The notes: generated by a model from the letters alone, not told the origin. A stretch of DNA of 49,621 nt from Draconibacterium aestuarii (GCA_026671195.1 JAPOHD010000056.1:1-49621); one strand, 5' to 3'. Counted from the stretch's first letter, positions 35,957 to 46,761 are shown. A program made the numbers and translations.

Positions 35957-36339
35957 AAAGAATATTCTTTTTGGTTTTAACTGGTTTGTTTTGTTCCTGC
36001 ACACAGCAATACTTTTTCCCAGGCGATTGGGAAGCGCGCGATTCGTCGGGTGGTTATGCCGAGTTTGCTGTTTACGATAACTTCATTCAAATTTATACAG
36101 ATGTTGCCGGACAAATTCCTTCGTGGGATTACAAAATTAATGGTGACTCTTTACGCACTTCAGCATTGCATTATAAAATGGATTGGGTTAAAAAAGATTC
36201 GCTGGTTCTGCGAAATGAGATTTTTACCATTTACTTACGCCGAATAAAAAGTGGAAACTGTTTAAGCGAAGTTGAAGGGCAGCCTGAAAATTACCAGCCT
36301 TATATAGACAGTTTTTTTGAAAGAAGAAATAAAGAATAA
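35953..36339 (+). CDS. Putative lipoprotein, 128 aa
   Basis: MKRIFFLVLTGLFCSCTQQ looks like a lipoprotein signal with the modified cysteine probably at residue 16 (the second of the two close cysteines); the lipobox is loose, as often in Bacteroidota. The mature part is short and beta-rich (GDWEARDSSGGYAEFAVYDNFIQIYTD, DSLRTSALHYKMDWVKKDSLVLRNEIFTIYLRRI), resembling small lipocalin-like domains, but no family is firm. Translation is coupled to the upstream two-helix protein through an ATGA overlap. A longer frame from 35875 exists, but it overlaps the upstream gene. Confidence 0.65.
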   Translation: MKRIFFLVLTGLFCSCTQQYFFPGDWEARDSSGGYAEFAVYDNFIQIYTDVAGQIPSWDYKINGDSLRTSALHYKMDWVKKDSLVLRNEIFTIYLRRIKSGNCLSEVEGQPENYQPYIDSFFERRNKE

Positions 36340-36402
36340 TCTTTCTTTCTTAACCCAACATTAACCTTTTTCAAACAGCTAACTTCAATACTTTTAATCC
36401 AT

Positions 36403-36410
36403 TATCTTTG
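36403..36410 (+). promoter_or_regulatory. -7 promoter element for pgi
   Basis: TATCTTTG matches TAnnTTTG and lies 101 nt before the pgi ATG, giving a leader of about 95 nt. No clear -33 element was seen. Confidence 0.55.
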
Positions 36411-36505
36411 TATCATTAAAAAGAAATTATTAATCAACGGAAAGCTGGTTGAATGTTATTGGATTTTACTTCCAAATTCGTGCTTCCAACTTCCAACTAA
36501 AATAA

Positions 36506-38158
<1,653 letters not shown>

Positions 38159-38179
38159 AAAACGTTTGATCTATTTTAG

Positions 38180-38214
38180 AAATGCCATATGTCAGCTGAC
38201 ATATGGCATTTTTT
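38180..38214. terminator. Bidirectional terminator: 32-bp perfect palindrome
   Basis: Positions 38180-38211 form a perfect loopless palindrome (right arm CTGACATATGGCATTT) followed by T's. It lies between convergent pgi and gpsA and, being A-rich on one side and T-rich on the other, should serve both strands. Confidence 0.88.
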
Positions 38215-38291
38215 ATACAAGTTAGCCAAAACCTGTTAACTGTTGGTTGATTTTTAGAAAGGGATGTTTTGATAAGATGCTTTGAACAAGT

Positions 38292-39290
38292 CTAACGTAA
38301 TTTCTTTGTCAATTGCGTAAATGCCCTTGCCGGAGGCACTTTGTCATATAAAATTTTATAAACGGTCTCAGTAATTGGCATATTCACTTTGTATTTCTCA
38401 TTAATTTTATGAATGGATTTGGAGGCATAATATCCCTCGGCCACCATATTTAGCTCCAATTGTGCCGCTTTAACCGAGTAGCCTTTCCCAATCATGGTTC
38501 CGAAAGTACGGTTGCGGCTGAATTGCGAATAAGAAGTAACCAACAAGTCGCCCAAATAAGCCGGCGATTTTATGTCGCGGTGAATCGGATGAACCGTATC
38601 TACAAATCGTTTCATTTCCTGTATAGCCCTCGAAATCAGAACCGCATGAAAGTTGTCGCCATAGCGCAGCCCATGTGCAATTCCGGCGGCAATGGCAATA
38701 ATATTTTTTAATACAGCGGCATATTCAGTCCCCCAAATATCGTCTGATAACGTGGTGAAAATATAGTCGCACTGAACCAAATAGGCAAATTTTGCGGCCT
38801 GTTGTTCATCAATTGCTGCAACTGTTAGGTACGAAAGCTTTTCGCGAGCCACCTCTTCAGCATGACATGGACCGGCAAGGACGCCAAGGTTTTCATACGG
38901 AACATTAAAATCAGTATGTAAATATTGTGCCACCAGCAGGTTTTTGTCGGTAACAATACCTTTAATTCCCGATAAAATATATTTATCCGAAATATCCGTT
39001 TTTATTTCCGATAAAATATCAGGAAGATAGGCCGACGGCACTACCATGATTAAAATATCCGACTCTTTCACCAGGCGGGTAACATCCTTGTAAAAGTTTA
39101 TTCTTGAGATGTCGAATTCAACTTCATCTAAATAACGTGGATTATGTTTGTTCTTTTTAAACTGTTTAATTGTCGATTCTTTTCTGAAAAACCAGTTTAT
39201 TTCACTAACATTTTCGAGCAACATTTTTGCAATAGCAGTTGCCCAGCTTCCACTGCCAATTATTCCAACTTTGTCTGTATGAATGTTCAT
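38292..39290 (-). CDS. gpsA: NAD(P)+-dependent glycerol-3-phosphate dehydrogenase
   Basis: Makes sn-glycerol-3-phosphate from dihydroxyacetone phosphate for phospholipid synthesis. The Rossmann motif VGIIGSGSWATAIAKML, ILSGIKGI, GVLAGPCHAEEVA and the catalytic-lysine block EYAAVLKNIIAIAAGIAHGLRYGDN are all present, as are GDLLVTSYSQFSRNRTFG and MVAEGYYASK at the C-terminal half. The start is ATG 39290 (MNIHTDKVG), preceded by GGAAGAA, a rare recognisable ribosome site here; the frame's TTG 12 nt upstream is unlikely. It is divergent from the glycerol channel gene. Confidence 0.95.
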   Translation of the reverse strand: MNIHTDKVGIIGSGSWATAIAKMLLENVSEINWFFRKESTIKQFKKNKHNPRYLDEVEFDISRINFYKDVTRLVKESDILIMVVPSAYLPDILSEIKTDISDKYILSGIKGIVTDKNLLVAQYLHTDFNVPYENLGVLAGPCHAEEVAREKLSYLTVAAIDEQQAAKFAYLVQCDYIFTTLSDDIWGTEYAAVLKNIIAIAAGIAHGLRYGDNFHAVLISRAIQEMKRFVDTVHPIHRDIKSPAYLGDLLVTSYSQFSRNRTFGTMIGKGYSVKAAQLELNMVAEGYYASKSIHKINEKYKVNMPITETVYKILYDKVPPARAFTQLTKKLR

Positions 39291-39310
39291 TATTTCTTCC
39301 AAAAACTAGG

Positions 39311-39318
39311 CAAATGTA
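39311..39318 (-). promoter_or_regulatory. -7 promoter element for gpsA
   Basis: On the minus strand TACATTTG matches TAnnTTTG, 20 nt before the gpsA ATG at 39290. Confidence 0.5.
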
Positions 39319-39508
39319 CAATTTGTGAGCGCAAATAAAAGAACATGAGTAATAATTCCGACTATCCTTTCTGATTTTAATTTTGAAGAAAGCTGTTTTG
39401 TAAGTGGTAAATTGAAGGCGAATTATTCAAATAAAGTTGTATTTTCAACACGCATAAAAACTAAAAATAAACGTTGGAATAGTGAACGTTTAATAAATTA
39501 ACTAAACT

Positions 39509-40264
39509 ATGGCACTTGAACTTTTTGGCGAATTTCTGGGAACTTTTATTTTAATATTATTGGGTAATGGCGTTGTGGCCAATGTAAACCTAAACAAATC
39601 TTATGGAAACGGCGGTGGATGGATTGTAATAACCGCAGGCTGGGGAATGGCGGTGTATGTTGCAGTGCTCGCAACTGCCGATCTGAGTGGAGCACATATA
39701 AATCCTGCCGTTACTATTGGATTAGCGTTGGCGGGTTTGTTCGACTGGATAAAGGTGATCCCTTTTATTCTGGCGCAAATGGCGGGAGCCATGCTGGGGG
39801 CTTCGGCTGTTTATTTGTTTTTCCGAAATCACTTCAGGATAACCGAAACTGCCGGGATGAAAAAATCGGCGTTTTGTACTGCGCCGGCTGTGCGCGATAC
39901 CCCAAATAATTTATTTTCCGAATTTATTGGAACTTTCATTCTTATTCTTGCCGTTTTACTTATCTCCCTGCCGCAGTTGGAATACGAAAGTCTGGGGAGC
40001 GGACATGTTGGATTAGGTTCATTGGGAGCACTTCCGGTGGCGTTGGTGGTATTCTCAATTGGAATGAGTTTGGGCGGAACAACCGGTTATGCCATTAATC
40101 CGGCACGTGATTTGGGCCCCCGAATTGTACATACATTACTCCCAATGAAAAATAAGGACGATAACGACTGGCGATATGCATGGGTTCCGATTATGGGGCC
40201 TATTGCCGGGGCTGCCTTTGCCGCACTGGTTTATTTGTTTATACTTCAGTTGTGTAACTGTTAA
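39509..40264 (+). CDS. glpF: Aquaglyceroporin (MIP family, GlpF-like)
   Basis: Six membrane helices and the two half-helices with NPA boxes: GAHINPAVTIGLALAG and TTGYAINPARDLGPRIVH. The Asp after the second NPAR is the hallmark of glycerol-conducting members rather than strict water channels. The N-terminal FGEFLGTFILILLGNGVVANV is typical of the family. At 251 aa it is slightly short of E. coli GlpF (281). It should let glycerol enter by facilitated diffusion, and its divergent neighbour gpsA supports a glycerol link. No glycerol kinase gene lies in the window. Confidence 0.93.
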   Translation: MALELFGEFLGTFILILLGNGVVANVNLNKSYGNGGGWIVITAGWGMAVYVAVLATADLSGAHINPAVTIGLALAGLFDWIKVIPFILAQMAGAMLGASAVYLFFRNHFRITETAGMKKSAFCTAPAVRDTPNNLFSEFIGTFILILAVLLISLPQLEYESLGSGHVGLGSLGALPVALVVFSIGMSLGGTTGYAINPARDLGPRIVHTLLPMKNKDDNDWRYAWVPIMGPIAGAAFAALVYLFILQLCNC

Positions 40265-40307
40265 CCGTTTTACCTTATTTTTTTTAACTTTCTAAAAAAT
40301 TACAAGT

Positions 40308-40511
40308 ATGTCAGATAAAGTTAGCGAGAGTTCAATTCGGTTAAGAGAAATGATTGAAAAGGCGATTGAAGACCACAAAATTACCCGCGCCGAGTACGAC
40401 CAAATTTTAAATATTGCCACTGAAGACGGGTACATCGACCGGCATGAACAAGCCTTATTGCGCGAATTGCAACAAATGATTGAAGACAAACATGTGAAGT
40501 TTGTGATCTAA
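40308..40511 (+). CDS. Small acidic helical protein, 67 aa
   Basis: A complete short frame with protein-like composition. It is mainly helical, with ITRAEYDQILNIATEDGYIDRHEQALLRELQQMI resembling a single EF-hand- or TerB-like helical pair (the acidic loop TEDGYIDRHE could bind a cation). It has no signal or membrane segment. It sits 43 nt after the channel gene and 10 nt before the DUF2817 gene, so it is probably co-transcribed with the latter. The function is unknown. Confidence 0.7.
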   Translation: MSDKVSESSIRLREMIEKAIEDHKITRAEYDQILNIATEDGYIDRHEQALLRELQQMIEDKHVKFVI

Positions 40512-40521
40512 ATCCTTACCT

Positions 40522-41766
40522 ATGAAAAAAATCCTGAAAATTGCATCTCTGACTTTGGCAGGGCTGATAATTGCTGCGCTGGGATATACTTACATCAGTT
40601 TTAATTATTACGCACCGGCCGACCCGGATGTGGCGGTGGACCAGGTAAAACTGGCATATTACCACGAAAGCTGGGAGGAATGTCGCGAGGCTTTTCTTTT
40701 GCAGGCCAAAACCATGCGCTCGCGTTTTAACAATGTAGAAACTTTTTCAATTCCCATTGAAAGTAAAACCGATAAAGATCTGACCATCGATTTTTGTTAC
40801 ATTCCGGCCAGCGACACTACCCAAAAGTTAATGATAATAAATTCGGGAACGCATGGAATTGAAGGTTTTGTAGGAAGTGCTGTTCAGCAAATGCTAATGA
40901 ACGATTTTTTTGAGCCGGAGATGTTGTCGGAAGTAGGATTGCTGATCATTCATGGCATGAATTCCTGGGGCTTTAAAAATGAACGACGGTTTACGGAAAA
41001 CAACGTGGATTTAAACCGGAATTTCGATAGCGACGAAACACTTTTTCAAACCCAAAATGATGGTTTTGTTTCTTTGTACGATATGCTGACTCCCACAGGC
41101 AAAGTAAATATGAATAGCCTCGAAAACCGCTTTTTTATGCTGAAAGCAATCAACCAAATTGCACAAAAAGGAATGCCGGCTTTGTTACAGGCTTTTGCAC
41201 AGGGGCAGTACCAGTTTCAGGAAGGGATTTATTTTGGGGGAAATGAATTTGAACAGCAGGTTTCTATTCTTTCGAAGGTGATCAGCGAAAAGGCTGCTCC
41301 TTACCAAACGGTGCTGAACCTTGATTTGCACACCGGGTTTGGCGAGCGGGGCACATTGCATTTGTTTCCTAACCCGGTAGAAGACCCTGAATTGAGACAG
41401 AAAATGGAAAAGGTATTTGACGGATACCCGATAAATTGGGGCGACTCGGATAACTTTTACACTGTAAGCGGGCAATTTGTGGAGTATATTGGCGAACTAC
41501 TTTCTGATAAAACATCCATCCCAATGTTAATGGAATTTGGAACATTAAACACCAGTAAAACAATTGGGTCGGTAAAATCGGCACATGTAACGATCACTGA
41601 AAACCAGGGAGCACACTACGGGTATAAATCAGAAAAAGACAGTTTGAAAGTAAAAGCCGGTTATTACGAAATGTTTTACCCGCCTTCGGAAAAATGGCGC
41701 ACCAATGCTATTACCATTTCAAAAGAAATGATGGAGTCGATAGTGAAGAACTTTCTGGAGTTGTAG
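40522..41766 (+). CDS. DUF2817 / M14-like metallopeptidase family protein, 414 aa
   Basis: A signal-anchor helix (KIASLTLAGLIIAALGYTYI, about residues 5-24) places the catalytic part outside the inner membrane. The metallocarboxypeptidase-like ligand pattern is visible: INSGTHGIEGFVGSA (H..E), NNVDLNRNF (Asn-Arg substrate pair) and NLDLHTGFGERG (third His). These blocks place it in the DUF2817 group of the M14 clan. It probably trims an amide-linked group, for instance from cell-wall peptide or an amino acid conjugate; the substrate is unknown. A separate M14-like gene (AstE/AspA family) is at 12510-13472. Confidence 0.83.
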   Translation: MKKILKIASLTLAGLIIAALGYTYISFNYYAPADPDVAVDQVKLAYYHESWEECREAFLLQAKTMRSRFNNVETFSIPIESKTDKDLTIDFCYIPASDTTQKLMIINSGTHGIEGFVGSAVQQMLMNDFFEPEMLSEVGLLIIHGMNSWGFKNERRFTENNVDLNRNFDSDETLFQTQNDGFVSLYDMLTPTGKVNMNSLENRFFMLKAINQIAQKGMPALLQAFAQGQYQFQEGIYFGGNEFEQQVSILSKVISEKAAPYQTVLNLDLHTGFGERGTLHLFPNPVEDPELRQKMEKVFDGYPINWGDSDNFYTVSGQFVEYIGELLSDKTSIPMLMEFGTLNTSKTIGSVKSAHVTITENQGAHYGYKSEKDSLKVKAGYYEMFYPPSEKWRTNAITISKEMMESIVKNFLEL

Positions 41767-41808
41767 AATCCAAAAAGAATTGGATAACATGAAAATTGCA
41801 TTAACGAA

Positions 41809-43041
41809 TTAACCGGAAACAGTTTCTTTTTTCTTTCTGCGCAAATTGGTTTTCGGTATCACGTTTCGTGTTTCTTTTATTAATCTTGATTGTATGTCGT
41901 CTAACACATTCATATAATTAATATAGGCCATATACGGACTTGTATAGGGACTGAAATAACGTGCCGCAAAGGATGGTTTTAGAAAATGGTTGCTCATAAA
42001 AAACAAATTATCCATGTCCTGAACAGTGTCCCAGGTTGATTGAAGGGAGCTGTTATTAACTGGAACGAGCAGGGTGTTAAGTGCTTTTTGCCTTGCAAAT
42101 ACTTCGCGTTGCATTTTTGAGTTAAGCCAGAAATCGGGAAGTTGAAAGTGTTGTAACAATTTTTCGGAGCTATTAGCGTCAGAAACAGGGAACTTAGTTT
42201 GCTTAACTATTTGAGACGGAAGTGAGTATTGAAAGTTGTAAACGTTGTGCAGCTGTTGAATTACTGTTTTCCAAACAAGTACCTGGTTCAGAGTAAATGG
42301 CTTAATCCTTTGTACCGGATTGAAAACAATAATTAATGGACTGCGGGATAAAATGTTTCTGACTATGCGAGCCGTTGTTGCGGAAGCATAAGATGCTAAT
42401 GTGTGAAAATTCGGATCAAAATCGATCTTCCCGAATATCTGGCTAGTTGTTTGGTCGATTAACACTCCAGGTTGTTCGTTGAGTGGTTGGCGAATTGCTG
42501 TGTTTGTTTGGGCTTTATTGTTTGAGAGGGAATCTGCATAAGCAATAATTCCGATTTTTTGTTCTGCGACGGTAGCAGCAAGCAAAGGTAAAGTGCTATT
42601 TGGTGTGTAGGCAAAAAACACTTTTGGTGTACTGCCAAACACCTCCTTTATACAGGTATCGTGGCGCTTGATTTGTTCTGCAAGCAGGTTTTTACCGGTA
42701 AAAGGGAGTAACGAATGCGACCAGGGTTCCGATAAAAACTCAATACAATTGTTTTGCTGCAATTTGTTAAGTAACTCAATTGTGTTGGGGGCATTTTTTT
42801 GTAAAAGCTGCAAAGTAGCTCCTGAAATTGAAATGCCGGCTTTAAACATTCCCGTAGTTTCAGAGTGCAGTTGCCCAAGCATTTCAATAAAAGGGAGCAG
42901 TATATTTTTTGTTACTTGTTTTATGCGACCAGCAACCTCGGCTTCATTAAAATACTGATGATTTTGTCCGACATCAAAAAACCGATAATTCCTTAGAATT
43001 AATGGAATATGTAACTGGAAACAAAAACAAATTCTTTTCAT
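41809..43041 (-). CDS. GH57-like (alpha-glucan) protein, divergent, 410 aa
   Basis: The N-terminus ICFCFQLHIPLILRNYRFFDVGQNHQYF, KAGISISGATLQLLQK and CIEFLSEPWSHSLLPF are the first conserved regions of Bacteroidota GH57 proteins encoded beside glycogen-related glycosyltransferases. After PKVFFAYTPNSTLPLL I cannot find the usual catalytic Glu and Asp regions. That part of the chain seems replaced by Ser/Thr/Ile-rich sequence (FHTLASYASATTARIV). It may be a paralog that lost activity and serves as a carbohydrate binder, or a distant member whose residues I mis-place. It is likely co-transcribed with the GT4 gene (31-nt gap). Confidence 0.65.
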   Translation of the reverse strand: MKRICFCFQLHIPLILRNYRFFDVGQNHQYFNEAEVAGRIKQVTKNILLPFIEMLGQLHSETTGMFKAGISISGATLQLLQKNAPNTIELLNKLQQNNCIEFLSEPWSHSLLPFTGKNLLAEQIKRHDTCIKEVFGSTPKVFFAYTPNSTLPLLAATVAEQKIGIIAYADSLSNNKAQTNTAIRQPLNEQPGVLIDQTTSQIFGKIDFDPNFHTLASYASATTARIVRNILSRSPLIIVFNPVQRIKPFTLNQVLVWKTVIQQLHNVYNFQYSLPSQIVKQTKFPVSDANSSEKLLQHFQLPDFWLNSKMQREVFARQKALNTLLVPVNNSSLQSTWDTVQDMDNLFFMSNHFLKPSFAARYFSPYTSPYMAYINYMNVLDDIQSRLIKETRNVIPKTNLRRKKKETVSG

Positions 43042-43072
43042 TTGATTCGTAATTTTAACGCATTCCTATATT

Positions 43073-44365
43073 TTAAGCCCTTGCCAGGAGGCTACTGTAT
43101 ACATCTACCACCTTTAACGCACTTTTTCCCCAGTTGATTTCCTCTACTTCATTGGCACCCTTTTTTTTCAAAATCTTGTGCAATACCGGCCGGTTAAGAA
43201 TACTGTAAACTGCATCAGCCATGGCATCGGTATCCCAATAATCCACTTTTATAGCGTGTTGAATTACTTCCGACACACCCGATTGTTTCGAAATTATGAC
43301 CGGCACTTTGCAGTACATAGCTTCCAGCGGCGAAATGCCAAAGGGTTCGGAAACAGAAGGCATAATAAATACATCGGAATATTTTAAACAATTCCGAACA
43401 GCATGACCTTTCAAAAATCCGGGGAAAGAGAAATTCTCCCTTAAATTTAAATCGTTAACCAGCTTCATCATGGCTTGAAGTAAATCGCCGCTTCCTGCCA
43501 TTACAAATTTCACATTTTGCATTCGGGAGAGTATTTTCTGCGCTACTTCCACAAAATACTGAGGTCCTTTTTGCGTGGTTATACGCCCCAAAAAGGTAAC
43601 TGTTTTTCTGTTTTTCTGTTTTTTCATGTGCTTTTCGGCACTTTTAAAAAATGGTTCAACGCCATTGTGGACGGCTGTTATTTTTGACCTGTCTATGAAA
43701 TATTTTTCAGCAATAATTTGTTTGGTATGGTTACTTACAGCTATAATGCGGTCGGCGGCATCCATTCCTGCCTTTTCAATGGTATATACATCGGGGTTGG
43801 CATTTCCTCCGCTACGATCGAAATCGGTGGCATGAACATGTATTACCAAAGGTTTTCCGGTGGCTTGTTTTGCCTTTATTCCGGCCGGAAAAGTAAGCCA
43901 GTCGTGCGCATGGATTACATCGAAGTCGTGTTGCCGGGCAATGTGTTCGCCCACCACCGAGAAATTATGTATTTCGGTAATTAGTTCGGAATGATAAGCA
44001 CCGGTGAACCGGATGCTTTCAAAAGGATCTTGTTTGCCGGTGGCTGAGGCTTTCTTTTCTGCCTCGCGAATTGCTTCAGAATAGGCTGCCGGGTCGATGT
44101 AGGGTAACATGCCCGACTGTACACTTAAATACGTAAATGGTGTTTTAAACGCCTCGGCTTTTATTTTGCTGGCCACCAGGTTTATTTCGCTTGCACCCAT
44201 TAATTGCATTCCTCCTGCGGGCTCGTCGCCCCATATTTTGGGTACTACAAATGTTAAATCCATCCCCGGGAAAACCGATAATGCTTTTGTTAATCCATAA
44301 CATGCTGTTCCTAATCCTCCAGATATATGTGGTGGAAATTCCCATCCAAACATTAATACTTTCAT
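43073..44365 (-). CDS. GT4-family glycosyltransferase (glycogen/starch synthase-like), 430 aa
   Basis: A GT-B fold retaining glycosyltransferase. The N-terminal half opens with MKVLMFGWEFPPHISGGLGTACYGLTKAL, with a donor-site Gly-Gly loop as in bacterial glycogen synthases. The middle shows FDVIHAHDWLTFPAGI and VIHVHATDFDRSG. The C-terminal half has the nucleotide-sugar region VTFLGRITTQKGPQYFVEVAQK and the E-x7-E pair in VSEPFGISPLEAMY. Bacteroidota glycogen loci pair such an enzyme with a GH57 gene, as here. The donor (UDP- or ADP-glucose) cannot be told. Confidence 0.9.
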   Translation of the reverse strand: MKVLMFGWEFPPHISGGLGTACYGLTKALSVFPGMDLTFVVPKIWGDEPAGGMQLMGASEINLVASKIKAEAFKTPFTYLSVQSGMLPYIDPAAYSEAIREAEKKASATGKQDPFESIRFTGAYHSELITEIHNFSVVGEHIARQHDFDVIHAHDWLTFPAGIKAKQATGKPLVIHVHATDFDRSGGNANPDVYTIEKAGMDAADRIIAVSNHTKQIIAEKYFIDRSKITAVHNGVEPFFKSAEKHMKKQKNRKTVTFLGRITTQKGPQYFVEVAQKILSRMQNVKFVMAGSGDLLQAMMKLVNDLNLRENFSFPGFLKGHAVRNCLKYSDVFIMPSVSEPFGISPLEAMYCKVPVIISKQSGVSEVIQHAIKVDYWDTDAMADAVYSILNRPVLHKILKKKGANEVEEINWGKSALKVVDVYSSLLARA

Positions 44366-45102
44366 TGGCTTATCATGGTGTTGGAAATGATTCAGTTTTA
44401 TTGCAAAAATTTCTCTCCCTTATTCACTGTTTTGCTTTTAGTGAAATAGAACGACATTTGTTAAAACCTGGCTTAAATATGTCTTTATAATGTCGGAATG
44501 ATTATTTAAGATGTTCTTCATCGCAAACCTGCCAGTCAACCAAAAAAATATCTTTCCGCGGTCTATGGGTATTTTGAAAAGGATTTAAATCTTGTTTCTC
44601 AGTAGTGAAAAATTTTGGTTTTGCCCTTGTGTAATGAACATCCCATCGCAAATAATCTCTCTCTTCTCTTTTTCTATTGTCCATCTGTTAAAGTTAAAGC
44701 AATTACAATTTTTGATTTAATGGTTTAATCTGTCCCCCCCCCGACAGTGTCGTAATCCCTTTTATTCAGAATTACTCAGCACATACATAGTTCAAAATAT
44801 TCACTGATTTTATCAACAGATTGGATTACAAAAATAGGATGATTAAATCGTCCTGTAAAATTATTGTCTTTTCATTTTTTTGTTCATTTTGTTCATTTTT
44901 CTGAGTGGATAATTTCATTAAGATTAGTCAAAAATTTGTTTCCAATGCGCGTATTTTTTCCTGTTTTAATGCCTTCTCTTCACGGTGTAAAATTTATCGA
45001 AATGAACTTTTAGTTTGCAAATTGTAACTATTTGAAAATAAAGCAGTAATTTTATTAGGTTGTGAGCTTGAACGGTGTTGTTGTAGTTTATTAATTTCGG
45101 AG
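44366..45102. other. Mostly non-coding gap (737 bp)
   Basis: Between the divergent GT4 gene and the STAND gene. It holds one doubtful 60-codon frame (44502-44684, minus) and a run of nine C (44734-44742) flanked by CTGTC and GACAG. The rest is A+T-rich; I see no RNA gene. The promoter of the STAND gene must lie near the right end, where TAATTTCG (6 nt before its ATG) is a weak match. Confidence 0.6.
44502..44684 (-). CDS. Possible small protein, 60 aa
   Basis: A short ATG-initiated frame encoding a charged product (MDNRKREERDYLRWDVHY at the start, DIFLVDWQVCDEEHLK at the end). Composition is protein-like and not a shadow of another gene, but no family is recognised and no ribosome site is visible. 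Confidence 0.35.
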   Translation of the reverse strand: MDNRKREERDYLRWDVHYTRAKPKFFTTEKQDLNPFQNTHRPRKDIFLVDWQVCDEEHLK

Positions 45103-46761
45103 ATGGATAATTACGGGTTGTTGCGTGATGATATCCGGAGTAAGATTAAGAAAAAGAAATTGTATGGTAGTGATTGTAATTTGCTATCGCAAAAAATTTA
45201 CAATGAAACCCAGCGCCAGGTCAGCATTTCTACATTGAAGCGATTTTTTGGTCTGATAAAAAACAAACATAATCCATCGAAATATACCCTTGACACCCTG
45301 GCCGAATTTGTGGGCTTTAAAGATTGGAGTGATTATGCAAAGTCACATGATACTTTGAGCCCAACCTCTTTTGAAGACGATCCGTGGGAAGTATTAAAAA
45401 GGCAAATGTTGGAGGTTACTTCTCATAGCCTGGAATCGTTAAAACAAAAAACCAATTACAACAAAGACGAATTTATTTTCAGGCCATTGGGGAAAGACCG
45501 ATTTGACCGATTTGAAGCGACCAATATTCCTGCAACCCTTTTTATTGCACCCGACGGATATGGCAAATCGAGCCTGATGATACAGTTGGTTGAAAAATAT
45601 TTTTTAACGGAGAATGAGAAATTCAAAAACGATATTATTTGTTTAATCGACGGAGGCATATTTTTTAATCTCTATTCGAAAAACAGTAATATTGATATGT
45701 TAAACCAGCTTTTGGAGTTTAACGTAAATCCGGGTCTCAATTTCTACTTCCACAAGAATCCTGAAAAAAGAAAGGGCCGTATATGGCTGCTGTTTGACGA
45801 TGTTGATGAAGTATTTTTCGACCGGAAAAGATATCTTCAGCTTATTGAAAATATTATGCAAATACTGATGGTAAATGACGGGGGCTGGTTTAAAGCGATA
45901 TTAACCTGCCGTCCCGAAAACCTGGATGTTTTTACGCAATTATTTCACAAGAATCCAGTATTAAAAGCTACATGGTTCGATGTTGGGTTCACGTACGAAA
46001 AATACATTGATGCCATTAATATTCCCTTGTTTAGCACAAAAGATATTAAAATGATTTTGAAACTGCAGAATGTAGAACCCAAATACAAAGGCATTTTCAC
46101 GCGCTATAAAGATGTTCTCGGAATTATATCCCATCCCTATTCGTTATCGTTATTTATTAGGGAATTCAAACAGAACGAAAACATATCAGAAATAATTTTA
46201 CTGGACCGCTTTATTAAAGCTAAGATATTTTCACCTCCTTTTCTCGAAGAAAAAATACTGTTGATGAAACGGTATATTGCCCTTTGTAACCGTGGTAAAG
46301 AAACTACGCTGGTCGAGAAAGAACATTTAGTTCGTGATCCCGATCTGATTCCGGCCCATCAACAATTAATTTCTGATGGAATACTCTATGAATTCATCGT
46401 ACCGGAAGACACAATCGATTTAAAGATTATGGTCAGTTTTACGCAAAGAATAATTCTTGATTACATGGTACTTCGTGCCTGGACACAAGACAAAAATTAT
46501 TCAGTTGAGTTGTTACTGGAGATTGTGGAATTTTATAAAAATAGCAAACTAATGCAGGGCTACATTATAAAGTTATTTATGAAAATGTTGGTACAAAACA
46601 ACGAGCTGGAACTGATAAAACAAATCTGTGGTAAATTGGTGGAATTTACTCAGGACAAAGAGGGTAACCAGAATGTTTCGGAATGTATGGATGCTATAGT
46701 AGCCACCATAAATGAAATGGGCGACAACAATGAAGAGTTGCATAAGCTATTTCAGTTGTAG
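45103..46761 (+). CDS. STAND/NACHT-like NTPase with N-terminal HTH-like domain, 552 aa
   Basis: The P-loop is at residues 149-156 (APDGYGKS, then SLMIQL). Walker B with the extra acidic residues is IWLLFDDVDE (227-236), and the sensor is ILTCRPE (266-272); this order is that of NACHT/STAND ATPases. The first 80 residues hold a small helical domain whose SISTLKRFFGL and PSKYTLDTLAEFVGFKDWSDY resemble an XRE-type helix-turn-helix that I have seen at the N-terminus of various Bacteroidota proteins. After the ATPase core comes a long helical C-terminal part (about 330-552) without recognised repeats. It is a monocistronic orphan with no effector gene adjacent. It may be a regulator or a defence/stress sensor. 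Confidence 0.72.
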   Translation: MDNYGLLRDDIRSKIKKKKLYGSDCNLLSQKIYNETQRQVSISTLKRFFGLIKNKHNPSKYTLDTLAEFVGFKDWSDYAKSHDTLSPTSFEDDPWEVLKRQMLEVTSHSLESLKQKTNYNKDEFIFRPLGKDRFDRFEATNIPATLFIAPDGYGKSSLMIQLVEKYFLTENEKFKNDIICLIDGGIFFNLYSKNSNIDMLNQLLEFNVNPGLNFYFHKNPEKRKGRIWLLFDDVDEVFFDRKRYLQLIENIMQILMVNDGGWFKAILTCRPENLDVFTQLFHKNPVLKATWFDVGFTYEKYIDAINIPLFSTKDIKMILKLQNVEPKYKGIFTRYKDVLGIISHPYSLSLFIREFKQNENISEIILLDRFIKAKIFSPPFLEEKILLMKRYIALCNRGKETTLVEKEHLVRDPDLIPAHQQLISDGILYEFIVPEDTIDLKIMVSFTQRIILDYMVLRAWTQDKNYSVELLLEIVEFYKNSKLMQGYIIKLFMKMLVQNNELELIKQICGKLVEFTQDKEGNQNVSECMDAIVATINEMGDNNEELHKLFQL

